Source: Jaenimonas drosophilae (taxonomy: Eukaryota > Euglenozoa > Kinetoplastea > Trypanosomatida > Trypanosomatidae). From it: a DNA stretch of 64,000 nucleotides. Under the pieces are notes generated by a model that was not told the DNA's origin, made no database searches, and saw only the letters and a program-made list of their open reading frames with translations. Made by a program: the position numbers and the translations under genes. Where the stretch lies: the NCBI GenBank assembly GCA_030849065.1, contig JASAON010001625.1:45991-109990 (forward strand), given 5' to 3'. How positions within the stretch are numbered: the first letter of the stretch is position 1; the number at the start of each line of letters is the position of its first letter. Positions 10,471 to 20,136 of the stretch are shown here, one piece after another.

Positions 10471-10535
10471 TGCTATGGGAAACGTTGCAATTCTGCGTCT
10501 TCTCACCTATGTGGAAAGCCTGGAATAGTGCTATG
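10420..10535 (+). repeat. 58-bp tandem duplication across a stop codon
   Basis: Unit 1 is 10420-10477 and unit 2 is 10478-10535. By eye they differ at one base (TTCCCACC against TTCTCACC). The unit carries the last codons and TAG stop of the RRM gene. Because 58 is not a multiple of three, the second copy is out of frame with the first. It nevertheless forms its own short frame, starting at an ATG at 10475 and ending at a TAG at 10526-10528. Confidence 0.95.
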
Positions 10536-11414
10536 GGCGCACACCCATGATGGTCTTAGTGTTCGGTGTACTCACACACGCAGACACACAAGTATACATG
10601 ATTTGTTATCTGGGCGAGCATCACAACTCTGCTTCATATGATGCTTTCATCAGGCCTTCCCCTTCTTCTGCTACCTCTTTCTTGCTAGGATTTCTCTCAC
10701 CCCTCCTACACACCGGCACCTGCACTACTGCTGGGGGTGGAGCTAGTGGCCAACACAACACATACCTCACCTAATACGTGAGGACACAAGTGGGGGCACC
10801 TTTTGCCCATTTTCGCTTCATTTTTTGCCGAGACAGAACTCTTTTCTCTCTCCGCTTCCTCTCTCACAAAACACACACACACGCAGTAAGCCAAGGTCAG
10901 GGAAGGAAGCAGTACGTCGCTGCCCCGCCGTAGCCCGTTGACCTCAGCTGACCTTTTTTCTCCCCCTATTCACCAGCTTACCCTCCGTGCACTCTCCTAC
11001 GCCCTGTGGCCGCATATCTATTGTATCTGCGCAACGAGACCGTCGCGGTGGTGGGTGCATCAGAGACCTGATTGCCCTCCGTCGTTCCAGCTCGCTCTGG
11101 ATCTACTCTCCCCTTACTCAAAGCTCCTACCCTACTACCCTACTACCCTACTTCGTGGTGGTGGCTTGACGAAGGCTGCCGCTTGCACCTTCAATCCTCC
11201 TGAATATCTTCGACTGCGGGTGCCATTGCGGACAACTTGAAGAGTGTGTGTCGATCGAAGAGTTTTTTTTTGTTTTTTGCGGCCGTTCAGACATCTTATT
11301 CTTGTTCTTGTGTGAGGGACCTGAACCACCGTCGCAGTTCCACACCAGCACCATCATTGGCAGCACACACACACACTCTCTCTCTACTGCAACAGCAAAC
11401 ATAAAGTACTCAAG
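10536..11414. other. Intergenic region between RRM and P4-ATPase genes
   Basis: About 880 bases with CA repeats (10870-10890, 11365-11376), several C/T tracts and no protein-like frame. It should hold the 3' UTR of the RRM gene and the 5' UTR of the flippase gene. A short direct repeat of CCCTACTAC occurs at about 11130-11150. Nothing else seen. Confidence 0.6.
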
Positions 11415-14400
11415 ATGTGTGATTGGTGCCGCGCATGCTGCTCTGGTGAGGAGGAGGACCCCGATCGTGAGGTGATCATCTACATGAACGACCGAGAAGC
11501 CAACGCCCCCTTTGAGTACCCCAGCAACTACATCGTCACTTCCAAGTACACGTTGTGGTCCTTCCTACCAATGGCGTTGGCCATGCAGTTCACGAAGGCT
11601 AGCAATGTATATTTCCTCATCAACATGATCTTTTCCTTGATTCCTGGTGTGGCTCCTGTGAGCCCAGCCACCGCCATCGCCCCACTCTGCTTTGTACTGA
11701 TTGTGGCGCTCATCAAGGAGGCAGTGGAGGACATTCGCCGGCATCAGGCAGATGATAAGGCCAACGATATTCCTGCCGAAGTCTTGGTTGGTGATAAACT
11801 GAAGTCGGTTCCGAGCAGCAAGATTGTGGTGGGTGACATCATCCGCGTGAACATTGGTGAAGAAATTCGTGCAGACATGCTCCTCTGCGCCAGCTCCGTG
11901 GTGGAGGGCCAGGCATTCATTGATACCTGCAATCTAGATGGCGAGACCAATCTCAAATCACGACGAGCGCTTGAGGCAACGTGGGGCCTCTGCTCCGAGG
12001 AGGCGTTCCTGTCAGCCAAGATGGTGGTGCGTACGAAAGCTCCAGACCCTGGCCTGCTCTCCTGGGGTGGCGTGGTGCAGTACGACGGGAATGAGCTCGC
12101 TGTCTCACTTGACCAGTTTATGTATCGTGGCTGTGTCCTGCGCAACACTGACTGGATCTGGGGCGTCGTGCTCTACGCCGGTGTAGATACCAAGATGTTC
12201 CGCAACCTCAAGGAGAAGCCACCCAAGTCCTCCACCCTAGACAAGCGCCTGAATTGGGTGATCATCGTCATCTTTGTTGTTCAGAACATCTTTCTTTTTA
12301 TTGTGTGCTCCTTGGCGTGTTGGTTCAACCACCAACACAAGGACTACTGGTATATGGAGTACTTCATCAACTACTACACTGGAATCACACTGTGGGGCTA
12401 TCGCTATCTGTCCTACTTCATGTTGTTCAGCTACTTCATTCCAATCTCACTGTTCGTGACGATTGAGCTGTGCAAAGTGGTGCAGGCACACTGGATGCGT
12501 GTGGATGCGGAGATGATGGAGTACATGGATGGTCGCTGGCGGCACTGCACGCCCAACACCTCCAATCTTAATGAGCAGCTAGCATTGGTGAAGTTCATCT
12601 TCAGTGACAAAACAGGCACCCTCACGGAGAACGTCATGAAGTACAAGCTAGGAGATGCCCTAGGGGTGCCCATTGATAGGGATAGCTTGACCGACGTAGC
12701 TAAGCGGCTGCGTGGCGGAGGGGCATCGGATGAATCCACGGCGCTGCTGGAGGAGTACTTTCTGGCCTTGGCGCTCTGCAACACCATTCAGCCCTTCCGC
12801 GATGAGGACCGTGAAGGTGGCATTCTGTACGAAGGTAGCTCCCCCGATGAGATTGCCCTTGTAGATACCGCTTCTCAGGTGGGTTTTACCCTTGCCAACC
12901 GCACAACACGCACAATGACCATCACCCGTGGTGATGTGGCCTGCGTGTTCAACATTCTCGCCACACTAGAATTCACCCCGGAGCGTAAAATGATGAGCAT
13001 CATTGTGGAGGACCCCAACACACGCAAGCTCACCCTCTATAACAAGGGCGCCGATAGCTTCGTGCTACCCCAACTTAGTCGAGACCCCAAGGTTCAATCC
13101 GATGCCGACGCCGCGGTGGGCGTGCTCAAGGAGATGTCCTCGGAGGGCCTGCGCACGTTGATGGTGTGTGCCAAGGACATCACTCGAAGTGAATTTGATG
13201 CGTGGAATGCACGCTTCATGGAGGCAGGAAAGCTGCTCCAGAACCGTGCGGAGGAGGTGGATAAGGTGTGCCTAGAAATGGAGAAGGACATGCGTCTCAT
13301 TGGCCTCACAGCCATTGAGGATAAGCTGCAGGACCAGGTGCCAGAGACCCTGAGCTTCTTCCTGAGTGCGGGTGTGGTGATTTGGATGCTAACGGGTGAC
13401 AAGCGTGAGACGGCCGTGACGATTGCCGCCACCTCCACTCTGTGCGACCCGAGGACGGACTTCATTGACCACGTAGACCTCGGCTCTCTCGACCCGGAAG
13501 ATGACAAGGCCATTGAGAAGGTGCGGGATGACCTACACGTGGTTGAGCAGCACCTGAACCTTGCCGGGACGGAGGAGGAGCGGAAGTGCACCCTGGTGAT
13601 TGATGGGCCCGCCCTCACTGTGGCCATGGAGAACTTCGCAGAGAAGTTTTTGGAGATTTCAGAACGCGTGAACTCCGCCGTGTGCTGCCGCTTGACTCCG
13701 ATTCAAAAAGCCAACGTCGTTCACATGTTTCAGACCGCCTCCGGGCACACCGCCTTGGCCATTGGAGATGGAGCCAATGATGTGTCCATGATCCAGGAAG
13801 GTAAGGTTGGGGTGGGCATCATGGGCTTGGAAGGAGCACAGGCTGCCCTGGCGGCAGACTATGCCATTCCCCGCTTCAAACACCTCCGGCGCCTGTGTGC
13901 GGTGCATGGCCGATATGCTCTGCTGCGCAATGCCACTTGCATCATGGTGAGCTTCTACAAGAACATCACCCTCTCCCTCTTGCAGTTCATCTTTGCCTGT
14001 TATGCTGGATACTCTGCCCAGACCCTCTTCGACGGTTGGCTCCTTACCTTCTACAATGTTGCCCTGACGAGCATCACCCCTTTCCTGACGGGCATCTTTG
14101 AAAAGGACCTCCCCGAGGACGCCCTCATGGAACGCCCGAAGCTCTTCACCCCACTTGCGGATGGACTCTACTTCAACCCCATGGTCTTCCTGCGCTGGTC
14201 CATTGAGGCGACCGCACACTCCCTCGTGCTCTACTATCTCTCCATGCCCAAGACGCGTATGTTGGGTAGCTGGACCTCCAACATCGCGGGCGATGTGTGT
14301 GGTACGCTCATCTTCTGCGGCCTGATTGCGGTAGTCCTCACACGTTTTTGCATTGCAATTCGTTATTGGCAGTGGATTCAACTGTTGGGCGTCATCATCT

Positions 14401-14657
14401 CCATCGTTGCGCTCATTGTCTTTGTGGTGGTGTACTCCCTCATCCCATCCGTCATGGGTGATAGTAGCTTCTACTGGCAGCTCTTCAACCTCATGCGAGG
14501 AGCGGAGTTCTGGCTCACAATGATCTTCTACATTGGAACGGTACTAGTGGTGGACCTGAGCATTCTGCACTTCCAGAAGCGACTCTTCCCAACGATTCGA
14601 GACTTAGCTGAACGGGAGTACTTCGCATCGCGTCGCACGCGAAAGCACAATGTGTAG
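11415..14657 (+). CDS. P4-type ATPase (phospholipid flippase)
   Basis: The protein is 1080 residues, a usual length for a P4-ATPase catalytic subunit, which uses ATP to move phospholipids from the outer to the inner leaflet of plasma, Golgi or endosomal membranes, usually with a CDC50 partner. Visible in order: paired N-terminal membrane segments near residues 50-105; the actuator motif NLDGETN near residue 174; the PISL motif of M4 near residue 345; the phosphorylation site SDKTGT with Asp398; the nucleotide-binding domain with EGSSPDE near residue 477 and KGAD near 544; the hinge motif GDGANDVSMIQ near residue 784; then about six membrane segments to the C-terminus. All residues required for the reaction cycle that I can check are present. 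The N-terminus MCDWCRACC is Cys-rich and could be S-acylated. Substrate specificity cannot be read from the sequence with confidence. Confidence 0.97.
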   Translation: MCDWCRACCSGEEEDPDREVIIYMNDREANAPFEYPSNYIVTSKYTLWSFLPMALAMQFTKASNVYFLINMIFSLIPGVAPVSPATAIAPLCFVLIVALIKEAVEDIRRHQADDKANDIPAEVLVGDKLKSVPSSKIVVGDIIRVNIGEEIRADMLLCASSVVEGQAFIDTCNLDGETNLKSRRALEATWGLCSEEAFLSAKMVVRTKAPDPGLLSWGGVVQYDGNELAVSLDQFMYRGCVLRNTDWIWGVVLYAGVDTKMFRNLKEKPPKSSTLDKRLNWVIIVIFVVQNIFLFIVCSLACWFNHQHKDYWYMEYFINYYTGITLWGYRYLSYFMLFSYFIPISLFVTIELCKVVQAHWMRVDAEMMEYMDGRWRHCTPNTSNLNEQLALVKFIFSDKTGTLTENVMKYKLGDALGVPIDRDSLTDVAKRLRGGGASDESTALLEEYFLALALCNTIQPFRDEDREGGILYEGSSPDEIALVDTASQVGFTLANRTTRTMTITRGDVACVFNILATLEFTPERKMMSIIVEDPNTRKLTLYNKGADSFVLPQLSRDPKVQSDADAAVGVLKEMSSEGLRTLMVCAKDITRSEFDAWNARFMEAGKLLQNRAEEVDKVCLEMEKDMRLIGLTAIEDKLQDQVPETLSFFLSAGVVIWMLTGDKRETAVTIAATSTLCDPRTDFIDHVDLGSLDPEDDKAIEKVRDDLHVVEQHLNLAGTEEERKCTLVIDGPALTVAMENFAEKFLEISERVNSAVCCRLTPIQKANVVHMFQTASGHTALAIGDGANDVSMIQEGKVGVGIMGLEGAQAALAADYAIPRFKHLRRLCAVHGRYALLRNATCIMVSFYKNITLSLLQFIFACYAGYSAQTLFDGWLLTFYNVALTSITPFLTGIFEKDLPEDALMERPKLFTPLADGLYFNPMVFLRWSIEATAHSLVLYYLSMPKTRMLGSWTSNIAGDVCGTLIFCGLIAVVLTRFCIAIRYWQWIQLLGVIISIVALIVFVVVYSLIPSVMGDSSFYWQLFNLMRGAEFWLTMIFYIGTVLVVDLSILHFQKRLFPTIRDLAEREYFASRRTRKHNV

Positions 14658-15844
14658 CTCCACGAAATGCATGATGATCCTGGTGGATCACACAGCTCGC
14701 CGACGTGCCATTTTCATGCTGCTTTTTAAAAAAACAGTGAAAACAACCAAAGACTATTGTTTCTGGAGGGTAGTACCTCTGTCCAAGTGCTGAATGAGGA
14801 CTCCAACGAGGAATGGGCAATGGAGCAAGGGCGAAGCGCCATTCTTCCAGCCCACTACCCCCTCCCAAGCTACCCGCCTCACTTTGCTTCTGCGTGGACA
14901 CCCATGGAGGCAGGCTGTGTGGCGTTGCTCTGTATTGTGCTCTCTTCTACTTGTTTATTGACGTTTCGCTTGAGAGACTCGGCATCAACACCCCCCTTAA
15001 CTCCCGCCATGTTCGTGCCCTGTCCGTCGCCCCCTTGCGCTCATGCAATCGTCATTGTGCGTTCCTCTGGGTACGTATTGTGTGCGTTTGGGTGTTGGTG
15101 TGTTGAGTCGGTAGTGAAGCAACGGTTTGATCGATTCCCCATGTGTATTCCGTGGTGATTGTTGTGCGGCTGTCCGAGGATTGGTTCCTCTGATGTGTGC
15201 CCACAAATCACCGGTGCTCACTACCATCCCTACCTCCCCCTCCCCTCATCCCACCCCGCCGCCTTTGGAACACCCCCCTTCCCCTACCCACTCAACCCCG
15301 GACTGACCCAGCTTCACTAATCAGTGCCGCCCACTCTCGAGTAGCTCACGTTTGTTCGTGCGAGAGAAGGGGTGGCGCGGAGTGTGGCGTCGTCGTGGTT
15401 ATGATAATTTTTGAGGCCGCGACTTGTATGTGGTCGAGGAGGGTACGTACAGCTTTGCTTTGCTTCCAACTCCCCAACCCCGTGGCTGCCGCAATCAAGT
15501 GGTCCCTATGGAATCCCATCTGTTGTCTTTCTGGGAGTTAAGTTGTTGTTGTTGTTGTTGCGCATCTATAAGGTGAAGCACTACGATTTTCTTTTACAAG
15601 TGTCCACCAGCGAGTACGCACTTTACACCTAAGTCTCCTTATGTGCACCATGACAGGTGTATTTGATGCACCGCTTCATGTACTCAATCGTTCTATTCTC
15701 TTCCTGTTGTATTTTGTTTTGCATGATTGAAGTTTTTTTTTCTTCCGTCGCGCTGTCGTGGGGACTTGATCCCCTCAGCGTGCTTTAGATAGTTGAGGAA
15801 GTTCACCCTTCGGCACTCTACCTGACCGTAGGTCCTGTTCTCCC
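14658..15844. other. 1.2 kb intergenic region
   Basis: No credible coding frame. It holds C-rich tracts near 15225-15300, a (TTG)n run at 15542-15560 and T runs near 15735. The last part ends in a pyrimidine tract and a TAG at about 15830-15832, just before the DRC11 ATG. It presumably contains the 3' UTR of the flippase gene and the DRC11 leader. Confidence 0.55.
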
Positions 15845-18745
15845 ATGTCCACCCTCTCTTATGAGGTGGAGTACCAGCAGGTGCTCAACGAGCTCAATGA
15901 GCTCAACACCGAGGATGCCTCCCTCGTCAAGCTCAACATCCGCGAAAGCCCCAAGGATCGATACAGCTTCTTCCTTCACACATGGGCAGCCCTGTACCTC
16001 CGCTATAGCCGATTGGCCTCACGCCTCTCCATCGTCCATGATCTTACTCTGCAGCCGCAGAAGATCCACGACGTGCGCACGCTGCTGGACAGCTGCCTCG
16101 CTCGTATGCTAGAAATCAAGGACTTCGTCGTGAAGGAGTGCGGTGACTTTCTTCCCCTAGACAACTTCATGATGGATCTCAAGCTCTCTCCCGAGCAGGC
16201 AGAGACCCCGGTACCTCCCTACTTCGTCCAGGACAGGGAGGAGGAGCTCCTTGAGCGACGCAACTACGTGCGCTCTCTGCAGGAGTTCTACGCTGACAAC
16301 AACCCCGAGGCCCCCATTTCTGTGGCCTTGGCTTTGCCCGCTGCGCGCTCCGACCCCACCAAGGCGCTCGCCCCCATGGCGACGAAGAAGCCGCCACCGC
16401 CCCCACAGACGGATGAGTCGGATGAGCCCCTCCCACTTGAAGAGGCTGTCCGCGTACTTCAGATTTGTGAACGTGGCCGTCAAGCACGTCAACGGGCTCG
16501 CTTTCAGATGGCCATGTACAAGCAGCAGCAGCACGTTGCCCTTCACGGTCAGTCTTACAACACCGTGACGGGCAAAGACCGTGCGTCCACGGTGATTCAG
16601 AAGGTTGTGCTGGGCTACCTGGAGCGGAAGCGTGCGGCACAGCGCTACGAAGGGGAGAAGCACTTCCTAGGATTAGTTCCCGACCCGGAGGCCATGAGTG
16701 CCGAGCCTGGGCAAGCAGCGATGCGCCGAGCACAGGAACGCAAGGCCCGCCAGCGCATGAACCTAGCCGAGCTGCAGCAAAAGACGGCGCACATGGCCAG
16801 CCAGATTCGTGCCAAGGAGGGCCCCAAGTCGATGGAGGAGATGCTGGATGAGATTCTCATGCACATGACCTACGCACGGATGGAGTGCAAGGATGGCTCT
16901 GTGCCTGAGTTCCCCACCGCGGAGGAAGGTGGCAGCCTCAAGCTCCTCGGTAAGTTGGGTGGACCCAAGAGCGGTGGCAAGCGCCGTTCTCTAGCGAAGC
17001 GCCGAAGCCGCTCGTTCAGCGTCAATAGCGGCGCAACGGGCGGGGCCAACACCGAGACCAACACCGCCGCGGGGGATGGGGGCACGGCGGCAAATCAGTC
17101 CTCCGCCCGACGCAACAGCAACGCCACCCAGGCCAACAACGCCAGTGTGGGGGAGAGCAAGTCCGTGGCGGGTGGGGGTGGTGGCAAGAAGAAGAAGAAG
17201 AAGGAAGAGGAGAAGTTTGGTGAGCCCGTGCCGCCCTCAGTCCTCTGGGGGAACATGGCAGAGGCCAATGGCCGCTACGACACCTTGTGGCGCGAGAAGT
17301 TCGTGAACTCGTACCTTGGCAAGGGTGACTTGGACCAGCCAGCCGATGAAGGCATGATCCGTCAGCAGTTGCTGGAGGGGCCATGTGGCATCGTCTCGGA
17401 GCTTCGCAAGTGCGTCGATGAGCTTGTCATGATGGAAGTGGCCAACCTCAAGGAACGACTGGAGCTGGAGAAGAATGCCAAGCGCAAGAAGAAGAAGAAG
17501 GCGAAGAAGCCCAAGAAGCCAAAGAAGCCTCGTCTGAAGGACCCCACCAAGGGCGTGGATCTCGAGACACAGTTCAACACCCTCATCTTTGACAACAAGG
17601 TGCAGCTACCCCCACAGGATGTTCGTGTGGCTCACTTCATTGGCCCTGAGAATGTGATGGCCACCCCACTAGACGCAGCACTGCGTTCCGCCGCACCCGA
17701 TGAGGCCATCAAGAAGAAGTGGCAGCGTATTCTCCGCAACTGGAACGACAAGATTGCTGAGTCACTGCGCATGAAGAAGGAGGACTTTGAGGCCCTCTTC
17801 GCCAAGTTCCAGGGAGAGCAGGCCAGCTGGCTCTACACCCCTTCTGCGTGGCAGATCCGCAATGCCATCAAGGACTATGGCGTGCTTCCATTGGGCTCCC
17901 AAGTCGTCCATGATCTTGCCCCACATGCCTCCACGATGCTCCTCTACGGCTTCCCACATAGCGGCAAGAGCATGATGACCTACGCCCTGTGCAACGAGTC
18001 CGGGGCCAACTTCTTCAACCTCTCCCCGGCCAACTTCCCCGTTCTCAAGGGCATCGCCAAGGCCATTCAGCTGGTCTTCTACGTGGCGCGCATGAAGTCC
18101 CCCTCCGTCATCTACATTGAGAATGTGGAAAAGATCTTCCCTGAGCGTCGTCGTGGTCGCAAGAAGGACCCCTTGGCAACCCGCGGCAAGAAGATGAAGA
18201 AGGAGCTTCTCAAGTCCATGAAGACCCTGCAGCCCACCGACCGTGTGTTGGTGGTGGGTGCAACCAGTGCCCCATGGCAGTCCAAGAACCTGCCCTCCTT
18301 CTTCCAGCGGGCAGTGTACTTCCCCTTGCCCGACTACGCCACACGTCTGGAGCTTCTTCAGTCCTTTGTGCGTCAACGCCTGCCCGAGTCTACGACGGAG
18401 ATTCCCTTCTCCGCCGCGCTGGAGCACATGGCGTACATGACCGATGGCCTCTCGGTTGGTCAGCTGCAGCAGCTCGTGGAGCGCACTCTTCACCCTCGTC
18501 GGGTGGAGCGGTTGAGCCAGCGTCCTCTAGAGGCGGAAGACTTCGTGCCTGCTCTATCCATCTTGAAGGCACCAACGAAGGAAGATATGAAGTCGATGGA
18601 GAGCTTCCACCACACGCTGCCAACGCACATGCGCCGAGCAAATCCACCGGAAGACTTCCTGGATGAGGAAGAAGCTGAAAAACGAGCCAAGCAGAAGGGC
18701 GGTAGCAGCGGTAAGGGCAAGAAGCCTCCTCCAAAGAAGAAGTAG
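15845..18745 (+). CDS. DRC11: Dynein regulatory complex subunit 11-like (IQ and AAA domain protein, IQCA1)
   Basis: The protein is 966 residues. It has the layout of IQCA1/DRC11: a helical N-terminal region, an IQ calmodulin-binding motif (VIQKVVLGYLERKR, about residues 249-262), a long Lys/Glu-rich linker, and a C-terminal AAA+ module. DRC11 belongs to the nexin-dynein regulatory complex, which links axonemal doublets and controls dynein in motile flagella. Walker A reads GFPHSGKS at residues 702-709, keeping the key Lys and Ser. The Walker B strand is VIYIENVE from residue 755, with Glu-Asn where active ATPases have Asp-Glu. I therefore infer weak or no ATP hydrolysis, with nucleotide binding still possible. 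Two lysine-rich blocks (near residues 448-455 and 545-565) and a lysine-rich tail could bind tubulin. No intron or frame break. Confidence 0.9.
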   Translation: MSTLSYEVEYQQVLNELNELNTEDASLVKLNIRESPKDRYSFFLHTWAALYLRYSRLASRLSIVHDLTLQPQKIHDVRTLLDSCLARMLEIKDFVVKECGDFLPLDNFMMDLKLSPEQAETPVPPYFVQDREEELLERRNYVRSLQEFYADNNPEAPISVALALPAARSDPTKALAPMATKKPPPPPQTDESDEPLPLEEAVRVLQICERGRQARQRARFQMAMYKQQQHVALHGQSYNTVTGKDRASTVIQKVVLGYLERKRAAQRYEGEKHFLGLVPDPEAMSAEPGQAAMRRAQERKARQRMNLAELQQKTAHMASQIRAKEGPKSMEEMLDEILMHMTYARMECKDGSVPEFPTAEEGGSLKLLGKLGGPKSGGKRRSLAKRRSRSFSVNSGATGGANTETNTAAGDGGTAANQSSARRNSNATQANNASVGESKSVAGGGGGKKKKKKEEEKFGEPVPPSVLWGNMAEANGRYDTLWREKFVNSYLGKGDLDQPADEGMIRQQLLEGPCGIVSELRKCVDELVMMEVANLKERLELEKNAKRKKKKKAKKPKKPKKPRLKDPTKGVDLETQFNTLIFDNKVQLPPQDVRVAHFIGPENVMATPLDAALRSAAPDEAIKKKWQRILRNWNDKIAESLRMKKEDFEALFAKFQGEQASWLYTPSAWQIRNAIKDYGVLPLGSQVVHDLAPHASTMLLYGFPHSGKSMMTYALCNESGANFFNLSPANFPVLKGIAKAIQLVFYVARMKSPSVIYIENVEKIFPERRRGRKKDPLATRGKKMKKELLKSMKTLQPTDRVLVVGATSAPWQSKNLPSFFQRAVYFPLPDYATRLELLQSFVRQRLPESTTEIPFSAALEHMAYMTDGLSVGQLQQLVERTLHPRRVERLSQRPLEAEDFVPALSILKAPTKEDMKSMESFHHTLPTHMRRANPPEDFLDEEEAEKRAKQKGGSSGKGKKPPPKKK

Positions 18746-18945
18746 CTGAGGATCCTGAGCACGTGATATGGTGCCCCTCTCTCTCTCTCTTGTGTCGTGC
18801 GGCTTGTGATGTACAGTGGATTGGATGTAGTAGATTGAGCGTCTTTCGCACCAACCAATGACCCACCCTTCATAATCTGATATAAATCATCATGTAGTTC
18901 TGAATTGATATCCTGCTTGTTGTTGATCATAATGACCCCACCCAC

Positions 18946-18966
18946 ACCCCTCTGTCTTGTTGTCAG
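18946..18966 (+). promoter_or_regulatory. Pyrimidine tract and CAG, candidate trans-splice acceptor
   Basis: A C/T-rich run ends in TTGTTGTCAG (AG at 18965-18966), 60 bases before the ATG at 19026. Confidence 0.45.
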
Positions 18967-19025
18967 CCCAACACTTTGTAGTGAAACACCACACCGACAC
19001 ACCTATCGACGGCATTCGTAGGGCA

Positions 19026-19613
19026 ATGAGCCACAACGACGTGTGGCATGTGAAGGATGAGGATGTCATCGGCTTCAGCGCCATGCGGGCCATTCCTCCA
19101 CCTCCAATTTCCGAAGAGGTTCTCCATGGTGAGCGGCACAGCCTGACGCACACGGTGTTGGTGGTGGACCTTGATACACTGCACCACGTCCCCATCGCCT
19201 CTCTCAAGGCGGCGACTCTGCTCAGTCGGGGGAACGTGCTCGTGATTCCCGAGGTGGTGGTTGATCTCCTCGATAGTCGAGACAAGAAGCACCGCTACAC
19301 CTCGCTCCTCAACCCTGTGGATGAAGAGATTTTGCAGAATCTCAAAACGGCTCTCTTGAAGGAGAAGGACCGCCTGTGCCTTCACCTGCAAAGAATCACG
19401 GAGTACTGCCAGTGCACGCAGTGCAAGGCCATGTCGTGGAGTATCAGCAACGCCCCAGCGCTCATTGCTTCTTGTGCGGCATACTTTGCCAGTGGTGATG
19501 GGAGAAAGGACGGGATGGAGGTTGTGATTGCAACGAAGAGTGAGGCAGTGCGTCGAGCTGCCGAGAAACATGGACTACGTGCGGACTCATTCAACACCCT
19601 CATTGGCGTATGA
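19026..19613 (+). CDS. Stand-alone PIN-like domain protein, Rrp44/Dis3-like, active site degraded
   Basis: The protein is 195 residues from the first ATG in the frame; earlier codons lie upstream of or within the putative splice-acceptor region. From residue about 44 it follows the PIN fold as in the Rrp44/Dis3 N-terminus: a strand ending in VLVVDLDTL (Asp48), then NVLVIPEVVVDLLDSRDKK, a YTSLLNPV segment like the YTRLR segment of Rrp44, then helices, and finally EVVIATKSEAVRRAAEKHGL, which resembles the last PIN strand and helix. Active PIN nucleases need three or four acidic residues. Here the first Asp and possibly a Glu/Asp remain, but the usual central Asp pair and the Asp of the LVTND-type motif are absent (ATKSE instead). 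I infer a structural or RNA-binding PIN. There is no RNB or S1 region, so this is not a complete exosome nuclease. The next gene downstream also encodes a PIN domain. Confidence 0.75.
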   Translation: MSHNDVWHVKDEDVIGFSAMRAIPPPPISEEVLHGERHSLTHTVLVVDLDTLHHVPIASLKAATLLSRGNVLVIPEVVVDLLDSRDKKHRYTSLLNPVDEEILQNLKTALLKEKDRLCLHLQRITEYCQCTQCKAMSWSISNAPALIASCAAYFASGDGRKDGMEVVIATKSEAVRRAAEKHGLRADSFNTLIGV

Positions 19614-20136
19614 CCACTGCTGGTGATGTGAGGCTGGACGTGTTGTGCAGGACTCCACCCACACGCACATCAAGCCTCATCGGCGCGTCATCACGGACAA
19701 CACGACACCTCACCATTCACAGATGTGCTGGACGGGGGAACACACACCACCCCACTCCCCTTTTCGCCCTTCTGGCGGACTTTCTTGTCGTTTCCTTCCT
19801 CACTGCTATTCTTAGGGGTGCTCTTCTCATGTGTGTTTTGATGACTTTCCACAAGAAGATGCGTGCACCAACCGCAACCGTCATGACGCACCTTCCTTCT
19901 CTCTTCATCTCTCCTACGTATAGGTATTCCACATTGAGTTTGAAGGGTGTGGGTACTTCGTCCTCCTCCTCCTTCTGCCTGCTCTTGCCACTTCCTCAAG
20001 CGTCGCCGCTATCCCTATCAACGTCAATCACGTTCTCATCCACACGTTGAGATTGACCTGAGTGGAGAGTGCGAAGAGCAGTACACTCCCTGTCTAATCA
20101 CCCTCCCCCCACTCTCTTTTATGGCTTCAACAAAGA
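19614..20136. other. Intergenic region
   Basis: About 520 bases with C/T tracts (around 19960-19990 and 20098-20120) and no protein-like frame. It should contain the UTRs and splice signals between the two PIN genes. Confidence 0.6.
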
